A stretch of DNA of 64,000 nucleotides from the NCBI RefSeq assembly GCF_020526085.1, contig NZ_CP084874.1, forward strand, positions 372,001-436,000. Direction: 5' to 3'. Within the stretch, counting starts at the first letter, position 1; every line of letters starts with the position of its first letter. The position numbers and the translations under genes were made by a program. The stretch is from Klebsiella africana (lineage in GTDB: Bacteria > Pseudomonadota > Gammaproteobacteria > Enterobacterales > Enterobacteriaceae). Below the pieces are notes generated by a model. The model saw only the letters and a program-made list of their open reading frames with translations, did no database searches and was not told the DNA's origin. This document shows positions 34,546-47,450 of the stretch, in pieces.

Positions 34546-34666
34546 AGAATAACCTCATAAAAATAAGGGGTAGAAAACGAGTGGTCGTAGAATAGCAGCA
34601 AAGGTAATACAAAACATGCGACATATCCCGCACTCATGCGCTGTCGGTCAGAAGTGTTACATATAT

Positions 34667-34688
34667 CTCCCCCCGTGGCCGGGGGGAG
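34667..34688. repeat. GC hairpin between nirD and cysG
   Basis: CTCCCCCC-gtggcc-GGGGGGAG, an exact eight-bp stem 10 bases past the nirD stop. There is no U-run on either strand. It lies in the 153-base gap where nirC would be expected. It may slow or stabilise the transcript, or just mark an old deletion point. Confidence 0.6.
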
Positions 34689-34698
34689 GGAGAAGGAC

Positions 34699-35025
34699 TT
34701 ACGCTTTAAGCTGAACGTGTCCGTCTTTCACGCGGGCGTCGAAGCGGGCGATAGAGTGGCTGGCATCTTCCATGCACAGGCCATCGCTCAGGCGGAAGCG
34801 CTGCTTTTTCAGCGGGCTGGCAACCCACAGCGCGCCGTCATGTTCGGCGATGATCCCGCGGGACAGCACGCTGGCGTTGAAGAATGGATCAATGTTGCTG
34901 ATGGCGAACACTCTGTCGTCATGGTAGGGACGGAAGATCGCCACCTGCTGCTGACCGAGCAGGGCGCAGACGCCGGTAGCCGGCAGGATGTCGTCGATGC
35001 TGCAGATATTTACCCACTGGCTCAT
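34699..35025 (-). CDS. nirD: Nitrite reductase small subunit NirD
   Basis: 108 residues, as in E. coli. NirD has the Rieske-like fold but lacks the cluster-binding Cys/His pairs, as is normal for enteric NirD, and assists NirB. It overlaps the nirB stop by four bases. Confidence 0.96.
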   Translation of the reverse strand: MSQWVNICSIDDILPATGVCALLGQQQVAIFRPYHDDRVFAISNIDPFFNASVLSRGIIAEHDGALWVASPLKKQRFRLSDGLCMEDASHSIARFDARVKDGHVQLKA

Positions 35026-37565
35026 GCTTTTTCCTCCACCAGAGTAACCGGGATACGCTCATACGGCGTGGCCGGGCGATGCTGGTCACGTTCCGGCACC
35101 ACCTGAACGTTCGGGTCGCGCTGGTCGCTGTTGATAAAGTGTTTGAAGCGCGTCTGCGCCGCCGGGTTGTTTACGGTCTCGGTCCATTCGCAGGCGAAAG
35201 CGGCGCGCAGGCGAGCCAGCTCTTCTTCAAGGTGATCGTTCAGGCCCAGTTTATCGTCGATGATAACGCTGCGCAGATAGTCGATCCCACCTTCCATGTT
35301 GTCCAGCCACGGCGCGGTGCGGGTCAGCTTATCGGCGGTGCGGATGTAGAACATCATAAAGCGGTCGAGATACTTAATCAGCGTCTCGCGATCGAGGTCT
35401 GCGGCCAGCAGATCGGCGTGGCGTGGCTTCATCCCGCCGTTACCGCACACGTACAGGTTCCAGCCTTTCTCGGTGGCGATGATCCCCACGTCTTTGCCCT
35501 GGGCCTCCGCACATTCGCGGGTACAGCCGGAAACGCCGAACTTCATTTTGTGCGGCGTGCGGATGCCTTTGTAGCGGTTCTCCAGTTCCACGCCGAAGCC
35601 CACGCTGTCGCCGACGCCGTAGCGGCACCAGGTGCTGCCGACGCAGGTTTTCGCCATTCTCAGCGCTTTGGCGTAGGCGTGGCCGGTTTCGAAGCCCGCT
35701 TCAATCAGCTGCCGCCAGATCTCCGGCAGGTCGTCTTTCTGCGCGCCGAACAGGCCGATGCGCTGGGAGCCGGTGATTTTGGTGTACAGATTGAATTCAC
35801 GCGCGATACGGCCCACGGCGAGCAGCCCTTCCGGCGTGATTTCGCCGCCAGCGGAGCGTGGGATCACTGAGTAGGTACCATCTTTCTGAATATTGGCGAG
35901 GAAGTTGTCGTTGGTGTCCTGCAGCGGCGTGTGCTGCGGCTTGAGGATGTACTCATTCCAGCAGGAGGCCAGCAGGGAGCCGACGGTCGGTTTACAGACC
36001 TCGCAGCCGTAGCCCTGACCGTGTTTGGCCAGCAGTTCGTCGAAGGTTTTGATGCCTTCCACGCGGATCAGGTGGAACAGCTCCTGGCGGGAGTAAGCGA
36101 AGTGTTCGCACAGGTTGTTGTTAACCTCGATGCCCTGTTTCGCCAGCTCGGCGTTGAGCACCTGGGTGACCAGCGGAATACAGCCCCCGCAGCCTGTTCC
36201 GGCCTTGGTTTCCGCTTTCAGCGCCGCCACGGTGTGGCAGCCTTTGTTGATGGCGGCGATCAGGTCGCCTTTGCTGACGTCAAAGCAGGAGCAGATTTGC
36301 GCGCTGTCCGGCAGTTTATCGACGCCGATCGACGGCTTGCCGCTGCCGGCGTGGGCCGGGAGGATCAGCGAATCTGGATTCTCCGGCAGCTCGATGGCGT
36401 TGAGCACCAGCTGCAGCAGGTTGCCGTAGTCGCTGGTATCGCCGACCAGTACCGCGCCGAGCAGCGTTTTGTTGTCGGCGCTAACGATCAGGCGTTTATA
36501 AACTTCTTTGCTTTCGTCGAGATAGACGTAGCTGCGGGCGCCCGGCGTGCGGCCGTGAGCATCGCCGATCCCGCCCACGTCCACGCCCAACAGCTTCAGC
36601 TTGGCGCTGAGGTCGGCGCCGGTGAAACAGTTATCAGTGCCGAGGAGGTGGTCGACAGCCACCTGGGCCATTTTATAACCGGGGGCGACCAGACCGAAGA
36701 CGCGGTTGTTCCAGCTGGCGCATTCCCCGATGGCATAGATGTCCGGGTCGGAGGTCTGACAGCTATCGTTGACCATGATGCCGCCGCGCTGGGCGATCGC
36801 CAGCCCGCACTGGGTGGCCAGCTTGTCACGCGGGCGGATCCCGGTTGAGAAGACGATAAAATCGACCTGCAGCTCGCTACCGTCGGCGAAGTGCATAGTT
36901 TTGCGCGCCTCGGTGCCCTGCTGGACGATCTCTTTGGTATTTTTGCTGGTGTGAACTTTCACGCCTATGCTTTCAATTTTGCGCCGCAGCTGCTCGCCGC
37001 CCATCTGGTCGAGCTGTTCAGCCATCAGCATCGGCGCGAACTCGATAACATGGGTTTCCACGCCGAGGTTTTTCAATGCGCCGGCCGCTTCCAGGCCAAG
37101 CAGGCCGCCGCCGACGACCGCGCCGCGTTTGCTGCGACGGGCGCAGGATTCAATCGCGTTAAGATCTTCAATGGTGCGATAGACGAAGCAATCCTGAGTT
37201 TCCGCGCCTTTAATCGGCGGGATCCAGGGATATGAGCCAGTCGCCATAATCAGCTTATCGTAGAACACGGTGCGCCCGGCGCTGGAGTGGATTACCTTCT
37301 CCTGGCGGTTGATGGTGATCGCCCGTTCGCCGACCAGCACTTTGACGCCGTGTTTCTCATAGAAACCTTCGCGCACCAGCGACAGCTCTTCTGCGGTATG
37401 GTGGGAGAAATAAGACGACAGGTGGACACGGTCGTAGGCGATACGCGGTTCTTCACAGAACACGGTAATGTCGAACTGCCCGGCAGGCGCCTTATCGAGA
37501 AGCTCTTCGATAAAGCGATGGCCAACCATGCCGTTACCGATAATAGCGATTCTGACTTTGCTCAT
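35022..37565 (-). CDS. nirB: NADH-dependent nitrite reductase large subunit NirB
   Basis: 847 residues. NirB reduces nitrite to ammonia with NADH in the cytoplasm during anaerobic growth. Domains in order: FAD- and NAD-binding region (GNGMVGHRFIEEL, VVGGGLLGLEAAG), a BFD-like [2Fe-2S] domain with cysteines in ICSCFDVSKG and GTGCGGC, two nitrite/sulfite reductase half-domains, and the siroheme/[4Fe-4S] site (SGCTRECAEAQGKD and YVCGNGG). It is preceded by FNR and NarL/NarP sites. Confidence 0.97.
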   Translation of the reverse strand: MSKVRIAIIGNGMVGHRFIEELLDKAPAGQFDITVFCEEPRIAYDRVHLSSYFSHHTAEELSLVREGFYEKHGVKVLVGERAITINRQEKVIHSSAGRTVFYDKLIMATGSYPWIPPIKGAETQDCFVYRTIEDLNAIESCARRSKRGAVVGGGLLGLEAAGALKNLGVETHVIEFAPMLMAEQLDQMGGEQLRRKIESIGVKVHTSKNTKEIVQQGTEARKTMHFADGSELQVDFIVFSTGIRPRDKLATQCGLAIAQRGGIMVNDSCQTSDPDIYAIGECASWNNRVFGLVAPGYKMAQVAVDHLLGTDNCFTGADLSAKLKLLGVDVGGIGDAHGRTPGARSYVYLDESKEVYKRLIVSADNKTLLGAVLVGDTSDYGNLLQLVLNAIELPENPDSLILPAHAGSGKPSIGVDKLPDSAQICSCFDVSKGDLIAAINKGCHTVAALKAETKAGTGCGGCIPLVTQVLNAELAKQGIEVNNNLCEHFAYSRQELFHLIRVEGIKTFDELLAKHGQGYGCEVCKPTVGSLLASCWNEYILKPQHTPLQDTNDNFLANIQKDGTYSVIPRSAGGEITPEGLLAVGRIAREFNLYTKITGSQRIGLFGAQKDDLPEIWRQLIEAGFETGHAYAKALRMAKTCVGSTWCRYGVGDSVGFGVELENRYKGIRTPHKMKFGVSGCTRECAEAQGKDVGIIATEKGWNLYVCGNGGMKPRHADLLAADLDRETLIKYLDRFMMFYIRTADKLTRTAPWLDNMEGGIDYLRSVIIDDKLGLNDHLEEELARLRAAFACEWTETVNNPAAQTRFKHFINSDQRDPNVQVVPERDQHRPATPYERIPVTLVEEKA

Positions 37566-37623
37566 TTTTGCCTCGATTTCTTTTCTATTACCGCCTACCT
37601 TAACGATTCAGCCATCAGGCTTA

Positions 37624-37637
37624 TTGATGCAAATCAA
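37624..37637 (-). promoter_or_regulatory. FNR site of the nirB promoter
   Basis: TTGATGCAAATCAA has two perfect FNR half-sites (TTGAT-N4-ATCAA). It lies about 60 bases before the nirB ATG, as in E. coli, where it is centred at -41.5. The leader that follows (CGTTAAGGTAGGCGGTAATAG) is also the E. coli-type sequence. Confidence 0.9.
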
Positions 37638-37650
37638 TGACAACTTCACC

Positions 37651-37666
37651 TACCACTTAATGGGTA
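37651..37666 (-). promoter_or_regulatory. NarL/NarP 7-2-7 site upstream of nirB
   Basis: On the minus strand TACCCAT-TA-AGTGGTA forms two inverted NarL heptamers two bases apart. It lies 13 bases upstream of the FNR site, the arrangement of the -69.5 site in E. coli nirB. It links nirBD to nitrate and nitrite. Confidence 0.8.
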
Positions 37667-37803
37667 TATGATTGATTTGTCTGTATTTTTCTAAGTTGTG
37701 GAAAACACTGGCTTTTCCTTTTTGCTGATTTTGTGTACAAGAATTGGATGGGCCGCGAATAGAATTGGCTGGAAAACAAGCCGTATTGAATGGAGAAGGT
37801 GAT

Positions 37804-39126
37804 ATGACAGCAGCGCCGCTTTGGTTGATTCAAAACGTACGCCTGGCAGACCGCGACGGCCTGTGGCAGATAGCAATAGACAAGGGGCGCTTTGGCGCGA
37901 TTACGCCGATGGGCGAGGCGCACGACGAAAGCTACGAGATATTGAACGCTCGCGGCGGGCTGGCGATCCCGCCTTTTATCGAGCCGCATATCCACCTGGA
38001 TACCACTCAGACGGCTGGCGAGCCGCACTGGAACCAGTCCGGCACCCTGTTCGAGGGGATTGAGCGCTGGGCGGAGCGAAAAGCGCTGCTCAGCCATGAG
38101 GACGTCAAAGCCCGGGCATGGAAAACCCTGAAGTGGCAGATCGCCAATGGCGTGCAGTTTGTCCGCACCCATGTTGATGTTTCCGATCCCACGTTGACGG
38201 CGCTGAAGGCGATGCTGGAGGTCAAACAGGAGGTGGCGCCATGGGTCGACTTGCAGATTGTCGCTTTTCCACAGGAGGGGATCCTCTCTTACCCCAACGG
38301 CGAGGCGCTGCTGGAGGAGGCCCTGAAGCTGGGGGCAGACGTCGTCGGGGCGATCCCGCATTTTGAGTTCACCCGTGAATATGGTGTGGAATCGTTGCAT
38401 ATCGCCTTTCGGCTGGCGCAGAAATATGACCGCCCGCTGGATATCCACTGCGATGAAATTGACGATGAGCAGTCGCGCTTTGTTGAAACCGTTGCCGCGC
38501 TGGCGCTGGAGGCGGGGATAGGGCCGCGGGTGACGGCCAGCCATACCACCGCCATGCACTCCTATAATGGCGCTTATACCTCGCGCCTGTTCCGCTTGCT
38601 TAAGCTCTCCGGCATCAACTTTGTCGCCAATCCGCTGGTGAATATTCATCTGCAGGGGCGGTTTGACGACTACCCGAAACGGCGGGGCATTACCCGGGTG
38701 AAAGAGCTGATGGCGGCGGGGATCAACGTGTGCTTTGGTCATGATGACGTCTTTGACCCGTGGTACCCGCTGGGGACCGGCAATATGTTGCAGGTCCTGC
38801 ATATGGGGCTGCACGTCTGCCAGTTGATGGGTTATCAGCAGATCAACGACGGCTTGAAACTTATCACCGACCACAGCGCTCGCACGTTTGGTCTGACGGA
38901 TTACGGCATTGTCAGCGGCAACCCGGCTAACCTGATTATCCTTCCGGCGGAGAATGGCTTTGAGGCAGTCCGCTGCCAGGTGCCTGTGCGCTGGTCAATT
39001 CGCCAGGGAAGGGTGATCGCGACCACCCAGCTGGCGCAAACCTGGATCCAGACCGACCGCGGTGGGGAGGAGCTTTCCTTTATGAGGAACAGCCCCCTTG
39101 CGGACGCAAAGGGGCCGAAGGCTTAG
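37804..39126 (+). CDS. codA: Cytosine deaminase
   Basis: 440 residues from [12 protein letters not shown], preceded by GGAGAAGG; a longer ATG start 20 codons upstream is not conserved. Closely like E. coli CodA, which deaminates cytosine to uracil. Metal and catalytic residues are in place: H62 and H64 (PHIHLD), H215 and E218 (HCDE), H247 (SHTTAMH) and the Asp in [10 protein letters not shown]. In E. coli codA follows the permease gene codB at another locus; no codB is here. The stop overlaps the tsgA stop on the other strand. Confidence 0.92.
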   Translation: MTAAPLWLIQNVRLADRDGLWQIAIDKGRFGAITPMGEAHDESYEILNARGGLAIPPFIEPHIHLDTTQTAGEPHWNQSGTLFEGIERWAERKALLSHEDVKARAWKTLKWQIANGVQFVRTHVDVSDPTLTALKAMLEVKQEVAPWVDLQIVAFPQEGILSYPNGEALLEEALKLGADVVGAIPHFEFTREYGVESLHIAFRLAQKYDRPLDIHCDEIDDEQSRFVETVAALALEAGIGPRVTASHTTAMHSYNGAYTSRLFRLLKLSGINFVANPLVNIHLQGRFDDYPKRRGITRVKELMAAGINVCFGHDDVFDPWYPLGTGNMLQVLHMGLHVCQLMGYQQINDGLKLITDHSARTFGLTDYGIVSGNPANLIILPAENGFEAVRCQVPVRWSIRQGRVIATTQLAQTWIQTDRGGEELSFMRNSPLADAKGPKA

Positions 39127-40310
39127 TGAGACGCCGCCTGAGCGTTGTTCTGGCGGTGACGGGAGACGAAGCCTAGGATGAAGCACATCACGAACACCAC
39201 GGCGTAGAGGCCGTTAGCGGTGTGCAGCGCGGCCAGTGGACCGCTGGCCGCCACAATCGGGCCGGTGACCACGAAAGTAAGCATGGTGCCGATGGTGCCG
39301 CAGGTGAGGATAAAGTTCACCAGCTTCGGCGAAGCGACCCGCGTCTGCTGCGAACCGAGCGTAATGATCGAGGTGTAAATGGCGCTGGAGAAGAAGCCGA
39401 GGGTGAGAATAAACCACGGCATATGCTCCGGCGACCCATTGATAAACAGGTACATCAGCACCGTCGCGAGCCCGGCGAGGACGGTTAAGATACGCTGCAG
39501 GTCGAAGAAGCGCAGAATGAAGCTGAATGACCACATGCCGATCATGTAGGACATCCAGAAATCGCTCACCAGTTTACCGGCGTCGCCGAGGCTCATGCCC
39601 AGGCTTTTCGCATATTCCGGTACCCAGGAGATAAAGCCCAGCTGACCGAGGATGTAGCACAGCGCCGCGACGGAGAGGAACAGCACACCGATGCCCCACT
39701 TCTCTTTCGCCACCGGCTGGCTGTTCTCGCTCTGCGCTTTTTTGCCCAGCACCGGAAAATCACAGCCGAAAGTCAGGACGAAAATAGCGACATACACCAG
39801 TCCGATACAGGCGTAGACCCAGTACCACTCGATGCTGCGCGCCAGCAGGACGGCGGCGACCATCGGGAAAATCATGCCCGCCATGCTAAAGAAGGAGTCG
39901 GTAAACAGCAGACGCGCCCCGCGCTGACGGCCTTCATACATATGGGTGATCAGGAAGGTCCCGATCGACATGGTGATCCCGCTCACCAGGCCGAGAACGA
40001 ACATTGATGCGGAGAACAGCGCCAGGCTGTGGCTGAGCATCAGGCCGGCCACCGCCAGCACCATCAAAATAAAGCCAAAACGCAGCTGCGTTTTCAGCGG
40101 CACGATCTCCATCAGCCAGGCATTGAGGAAGATGGAGATCAGAATACCGGCGTTCAGAAAGGTAAAGGTGTTGCTCATACTGGAAACGGGCAGATGGAAA
40201 TAATCCGCAATGTTCCCCATCACCATCCCGGTGACGATCACCAACGCGCCGGTCAGGGCGTAGGAGAAGAAGCTGATCCATGTGAGCTTAATACGGTTGC
40301 TGTTAGTCAT
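39123..40310 (-). CDS. tsgA: Major facilitator family transporter TsgA
   Basis: 395 residues (E. coli 393), about twelve membrane segments. TsgA is an MFS protein named for tellurite- and selenite-inducible expression in Salmonella; its substrate is unknown. It is convergent with codA, stop codons overlapping by four bases, and divergent from ppiA. No terminator separates it from codA. Confidence 0.92.
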   Translation of the reverse strand: MTNSNRIKLTWISFFSYALTGALVIVTGMVMGNIADYFHLPVSSMSNTFTFLNAGILISIFLNAWLMEIVPLKTQLRFGFILMVLAVAGLMLSHSLALFSASMFVLGLVSGITMSIGTFLITHMYEGRQRGARLLFTDSFFSMAGMIFPMVAAVLLARSIEWYWVYACIGLVYVAIFVLTFGCDFPVLGKKAQSENSQPVAKEKWGIGVLFLSVAALCYILGQLGFISWVPEYAKSLGMSLGDAGKLVSDFWMSYMIGMWSFSFILRFFDLQRILTVLAGLATVLMYLFINGSPEHMPWFILTLGFFSSAIYTSIITLGSQQTRVASPKLVNFILTCGTIGTMLTFVVTGPIVAASGPLAALHTANGLYAVVFVMCFILGFVSRHRQNNAQAASH

Positions 40311-40428
40311 GACTGGCCTGTGAATAGAAAGGTAAAGCGCGTTGACGCTGCGCCGGGCGGACAGATTTTATTCGTTCAGGTGATGTAATTAAATGTTTAT
40401 TGTGAAATGGATTATCTTTTGCATGTTT

Positions 40429-40450
40429 TAATGTGACTTATGTCACGCTT
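40429..40450 (+). promoter_or_regulatory. CRP site upstream of ppiA
   Basis: TGTGACTTATGTCACG at 40432-40447 fits TGTGA-N6-TCACA at nine of ten key positions. It lies in the 276-base gap between the divergent tsgA and ppiA. A second weak half-site (TGTGA at 40401) precedes it. E. coli ppiA is known to be regulated by CRP with CytR. Confidence 0.82.
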
Positions 40451-40577
40451 TAGCGCTGGGAAGGAGAACGTTTGCGCGGTTACAATTATTACAGCTAAGT
40501 AAAATTTGGTAAAAGGCTGGCCCAGGATGCAAAGGCTCTTTAGAATCAAGGCACTCGCTTTTATTCTGCTCCGTTAA

Positions 40578-41156
<579 letters not shown>

Positions 41157-41262
41157 TCTTCCCTCAGCGCGGTGGGTAGCCGCCGCGCCCGGACGCCTCC
41201 CGGCATAACCTGAAATTGCTGCTTATACTTGTGGCACACAGGGGACGATAAGGGGGGCGACG

Positions 41263-41430
41263 ATGCGTCCACTCACCGAAAAGCAAAAATCCCGACTCTG
41301 GGAACAGACACGCAATACCAATTTTCAGGCCAGCCGTCGCCTTGAAGGCGTGACGGTGCCGCTGGTTACGCTGACTGCCGAAGAGGCACAGGCGCGTCTG
41401 GCGACGCTGCGGAGGGAGTATGAGCGATAA
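41263..41430 (+). CDS. yhfG: Fic antitoxin YhfG (FicA-type)
   Basis: 55 residues, too short for many ORF screens. It matches E. coli YhfG in length and in [22 protein letters not shown] and [10 protein letters not shown]. It carries the inhibitory helix motif [S/T]xxxE[G/N] as S24-RRL-E28-G29, which in class I Fic systems places a glutamate into the Fic ATP site. It overlaps fic by 11 bases, as toxin-antitoxin pairs often do. A run of G (AAGGGGGG) acts as the ribosome binding site. Confidence 0.9.
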   Translation: MRPLTEKQKSRLWEQTRNTNFQASRRLEGVTVPLVTLTAEEAQARLATLRREYER

Positions 41431-42022
41431 ATTCGGCGATGAACGCGATCCTTACCTCTATCCGGCGCTGAACGTTCTGCGCAACCGTCTCGGCATCCGC
41501 CAGGCTAAAAATCTGCAGCAGGCCGCCTTTGAGATGACAGCGCTGCGGGCGGCCACACTACCGCTGGGCCCGCGGGTGCGCGGCTTACCCTATCTGCGCG
41601 CTATTCATCACCAACTGTATCAGGATCTGTTTGACTGGGCGGGCCGCTTGCGTGAAGTGAACCTCTACCTGGGCGATACGCCGTTCTGCCACTTTGCCCG
41701 GATCGAGGAGGAGGGCAACGCCCTGATGCAGGCCCTTGAGCAGGAGGATTATCTCAACGGCCTGCCGCGCGATAACTTTGTCGAGCGCCTGAGCTGGTTC
41801 TATGGCGAAATTAATGTGCTACACCCTTTTCGTCTTGGCAATGGCCTGACCCAGCGCATTTTCTTTGAACAGCTGGCGATACATGCCGGCTACCTGCTTG
41901 ACTGGCGTGATGTCGACCCCGCTGCCTGGAGCGCGGCCTGCCAGCAGAGCGCGATGGGCGATCTGGCCCCGCTGGTGGCGATCTTTCGCAAAGTGGTAAG
42001 CGAAGCGCGGGAATCTGAGTAG
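41420..42022 (+). CDS. fic: Fic-domain protein (FicT-type)
   Basis: 200 residues, the E. coli Fic length. Fic enzymes usually transfer AMP to target proteins. The active-site loop here is H135[11 protein letters not shown]: the catalytic His, Phe and GNG are kept, but the usual Glu/Asp (139) and the Arg (143) are both Leu. E. coli Fic departs at the same places (HPFRVGSGLAQR, from memory), so this is a feature of the subfamily, not a fresh mutation. It may be weakly active or act on another nucleotide. Between yhfG and pabA. Confidence 0.92.
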   Translation: MSDKFGDERDPYLYPALNVLRNRLGIRQAKNLQQAAFEMTALRAATLPLGPRVRGLPYLRAIHHQLYQDLFDWAGRLREVNLYLGDTPFCHFARIEEEGNALMQALEQEDYLNGLPRDNFVERLSWFYGEINVLHPFRLGNGLTQRIFFEQLAIHAGYLLDWRDVDPAAWSAACQQSAMGDLAPLVAIFRKVVSEARESE

Positions 42023-42054
42023 AATAGCCCGGTTTTGATTGTTCCGGAGCCGCT

Positions 42055-42618
42055 ATGATCCTGCTTATCGATAACTATGACTCTTTCACCTGGAATCTGT
42101 ATCAGTACTTCTGCGAACTGGGGGCGGAGGTGCTGGTCAGGCGCAACGATGCGTTGACGCTGGAGGAGATAGCGGCGCTGGCGCCGGAGAAGATCGTGAT
42201 TTCGCCAGGCCCTTGCACGCCGGATGAGGCGGGGATTTCCCTCGCGGTTATCCGCCACTATGCCGGAAAAACGCCGCTGCTGGGAGTCTGTCTCGGGCAT
42301 CAGGCGATCGCCCAGGCGTTTGGCGCGACTATCGTGCGGGCAGCACAGGTGATGCATGGTAAAACCTCGCTTATCGAGCATAACGGCGAAGGGGTGTTTA
42401 AGGGGCTGAATAATCCTCTGACGGTGACCCGTTATCACTCGCTGGTGATTGACCCGCCGACGCTCCCGTCCGAGTTTATCGTCACTGCCCGCAGCGCCAG
42501 CGGTGAGATTATGGGGATCCGTCACCGCGAATGGGATCTTGAGGGCGTGCAGTTTCATCCGGAAAGCATTCTCAGCGAACAGGGCCATCCCTTGCTGGCT
42601 AACTTTTTGAAACGGTGA
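42055..42618 (+). CDS. pabA: Aminodeoxychorismate synthase, glutamine amidotransferase subunit
   Basis: 187 residues. PabA releases ammonia from glutamine for PabB in 4-aminobenzoate (folate) synthesis. Triad Cys79 (GVCLGHQ), His168 and Glu170 (FHPES) is intact. It follows fic by 32 bases, probably in one transcript. Confidence 0.97.
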   Translation: MILLIDNYDSFTWNLYQYFCELGAEVLVRRNDALTLEEIAALAPEKIVISPGPCTPDEAGISLAVIRHYAGKTPLLGVCLGHQAIAQAFGATIVRAAQVMHGKTSLIEHNGEGVFKGLNNPLTVTRYHSLVIDPPTLPSEFIVTARSASGEIMGIRHREWDLEGVQFHPESILSEQGHPLLANFLKR

Positions 42619-42639
42619 TTTTCAGTTGCCATTGACTGA

Positions 42640-45997
<3,358 letters not shown>

Positions 45998-46048
45998 GAG
46001 GGAAAAACAAAAACGGCGTACTGCAGGAGCAATACGCCGCTTAGCAAC

Positions 46049-46681
46049 TTAACGGGTGCCGTAGACGACGATGGTTTTACCGTGCGCGGAAATCAGGTTC
46101 TGATCTTCCAGCATTTTCAAAATACGGCCAACCGTTTCACGAGAGCAGCCGACGATCTGACCAATTTCCTGGCGGGTAATTTTAATTTGCATACCGTCCG
46201 GGTGGGTCATGGCATCCGGTTGCTTCGCCAGGTTCAGCAGCGTCTGGGCGATACGGCCCGTCACGTCGAGGAAGGCAAGGTTGCCCACTTTCTCAGACGT
46301 GACCTGCAGACGGCGAGCCATTTGCGAAGAGAGACGCATCAGAATGTCCGGGTTCACCTGGATCAGCTGACGGAATTTCTTATAAGAGATTTCGGCCACT
46401 TCACATGCGGTTTTCGCCCGTACCCAGGCGCTACGCTCCTGACCCTCTTCAAACAGGCCTAATTCACCGATGAAATCGCCCTGGTTGAGGTAGGAGAGGA
46501 TCATCTCTTTACCTTCTTCATCCTTGATGAGTACAGCCACGGAGCCTTTAACGATGTAGTACAGCGTTTCTGCTTTCTCACCCTGGTGGATCAGCGTGCT
46601 CTTTGATGGGTACTTATGAATGTGGCAATGAGACAAGAACCATTCAAGGGTAGGGTCTGTTTGCGGTTTGCCAAGCACCAT
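46049..46681 (-). CDS. crp: cAMP receptor protein
   Basis: 210 residues. Global activator of catabolic genes when bound to cAMP. The cAMP pocket residues in [19 protein letters not shown] and the helix-turn-helix [24 protein letters not shown] are intact. It appears identical to E. coli CRP except for Ser at position 119 (118 in mature numbering), where E. coli has Ala, a difference known in Klebsiella. Its leader holds a strong hairpin and a CRP site. Confidence 0.98.
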   Translation of the reverse strand: MVLGKPQTDPTLEWFLSHCHIHKYPSKSTLIHQGEKAETLYYIVKGSVAVLIKDEEGKEMILSYLNQGDFIGELGLFEEGQERSAWVRAKTACEVAEISYKKFRQLIQVNPDILMRLSSQMARRLQVTSEKVGNLAFLDVTGRIAQTLLNLAKQPDAMTHPDGMQIKITRQEIGQIVGCSRETVGRILKMLEDQNLISAHGKTIVVYGTR

Positions 46682-46710
46682 GCGCGGTTATCCTCTGTTA
46701 TAAGCTATCT

Positions 46711-46738
46711 CCGGGCGCCGACACTACACGGCGTCCGG
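46711..46738 (-). repeat. Hairpin in the crp 5' leader
   Basis: CCGGGCGCCG (46711-46720) and CGGCGTCCGG (46729-46738) pair with one mismatch around an eight-base loop. On the crp strand the stem ends about 30 bases before the ATG. The E. coli leader, as I recall it, does not have this stem. There is no U-run, so it would act on translation or RNA stability rather than termination. Confidence 0.65.
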
Positions 46739-46802
46739 GCATGCAATCGTATTGTTTCCCTATACCTGGGAAGCTGGCTGATGATTTTTCGACAGCCCGT
46801 AA

Positions 46803-46818
46803 TGTGAACTCCTCTGCA
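46803..46818. promoter_or_regulatory. CRP autoregulatory site in the crp-yhfA region
   Basis: TGTGAACTCCTCTGCA has one perfect and one poor half-site. It is followed by CATGCAGTACATCAATGTATTACTG, the conserved promoter core of E. coli crp. In E. coli a CRP site here and the divergent promoter allow crp autoregulation. The 306-base gap between crp and yhfA also contains the yhfA promoter. Confidence 0.6.
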
Positions 46819-46987
46819 TACATGCAGTACATCAATGTATTACTGTAGCATCCAGACTGTTTTAGCATAGCTTTCGCCGCATGTCTCCTGGTGTCTCGCT
46901 TCAGCATGACGCAGGTCGCCTTCCGTTGCGAGAATTGTTATGTGCGCGTAATCTGACAGGAATATTGCGATACTGGAGTTAAATTTT

Positions 46988-47392
46988 ATGCAAGCGCGTG
47001 TGAAATGGGTAGAAGGGTTAACCTTTATCGGGGAGTCCGCATCGGGACACCAGATTCTGATGGACGGCAACTCCGGGGATAAGGCTCCCAGCCCGATGGA
47101 GATGGTGCTGATGGCGGCGGGCGGTTGCAGCGCGATCGATGTGGTCTCCATTCTGCAAAAAGGTCGTCACGACGTGACCAATTGCGAAGTGAAGCTGACC
47201 TCCGAGCGTCGCGAAGAGGCTCCGCGTCTGTTTACGCATATTAATCTGCACTTTATCGTCACCGGTAAAGCGCTGAAAGATGCCGCGGTCTCCCGGGCGG
47301 TGGATCTGTCGGCAGAGAAATACTGTTCAGTGGCGCTGATGCTGGAAAAAGCGGTGAAGATCACCCACTCCTATGAAGTGATCGAGGCGTAG
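46988..47392 (+). CDS. yhfA: OsmC/Ohr-family protein YhfA
   Basis: 134 residues, as in E. coli. OsmC-like fold; the thiol-peroxidase type cysteines appear at GGCSAIDVVS (near residue 48) and EKYCSVALML (near 112). E. coli YhfA has no proven substrate. Divergent from crp, followed by a strong terminator shared with prkB. Confidence 0.92.
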   Translation: MQARVKWVEGLTFIGESASGHQILMDGNSGDKAPSPMEMVLMAAGGCSAIDVVSILQKGRHDVTNCEVKLTSERREEAPRLFTHINLHFIVTGKALKDAAVSRAVDLSAEKYCSVALMLEKAVKITHSYEVIEA

Positions 47393-47419
47393 TCTTCGCC
47401 TGGTGTTGTATCGAATCTC

Positions 47420-47450
47420 AATCCCGGCCTCCTGGCCGGGGTTTTTTCTT
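47420..47450. terminator. Terminator between yhfA and prkB
   Basis: CCCGGCC-tcct-GGCCGGG followed by GTTTTTTCTTTT for yhfA. The left side lacks a long A-run, so it mainly serves the plus strand. Confidence 0.88.

Noticed and set aside
34371..34637. Small frame as a possible nirC remnant
   Set aside because: Most of it lies inside cysG in another frame, and it has no NirC-like sequence.
37657..38874. 405-codon open frame antisense to codA
   Set aside because: Low-complexity His/Gln/Arg-rich translation typical of a shadow frame. codA on the plus strand has all active-site residues.
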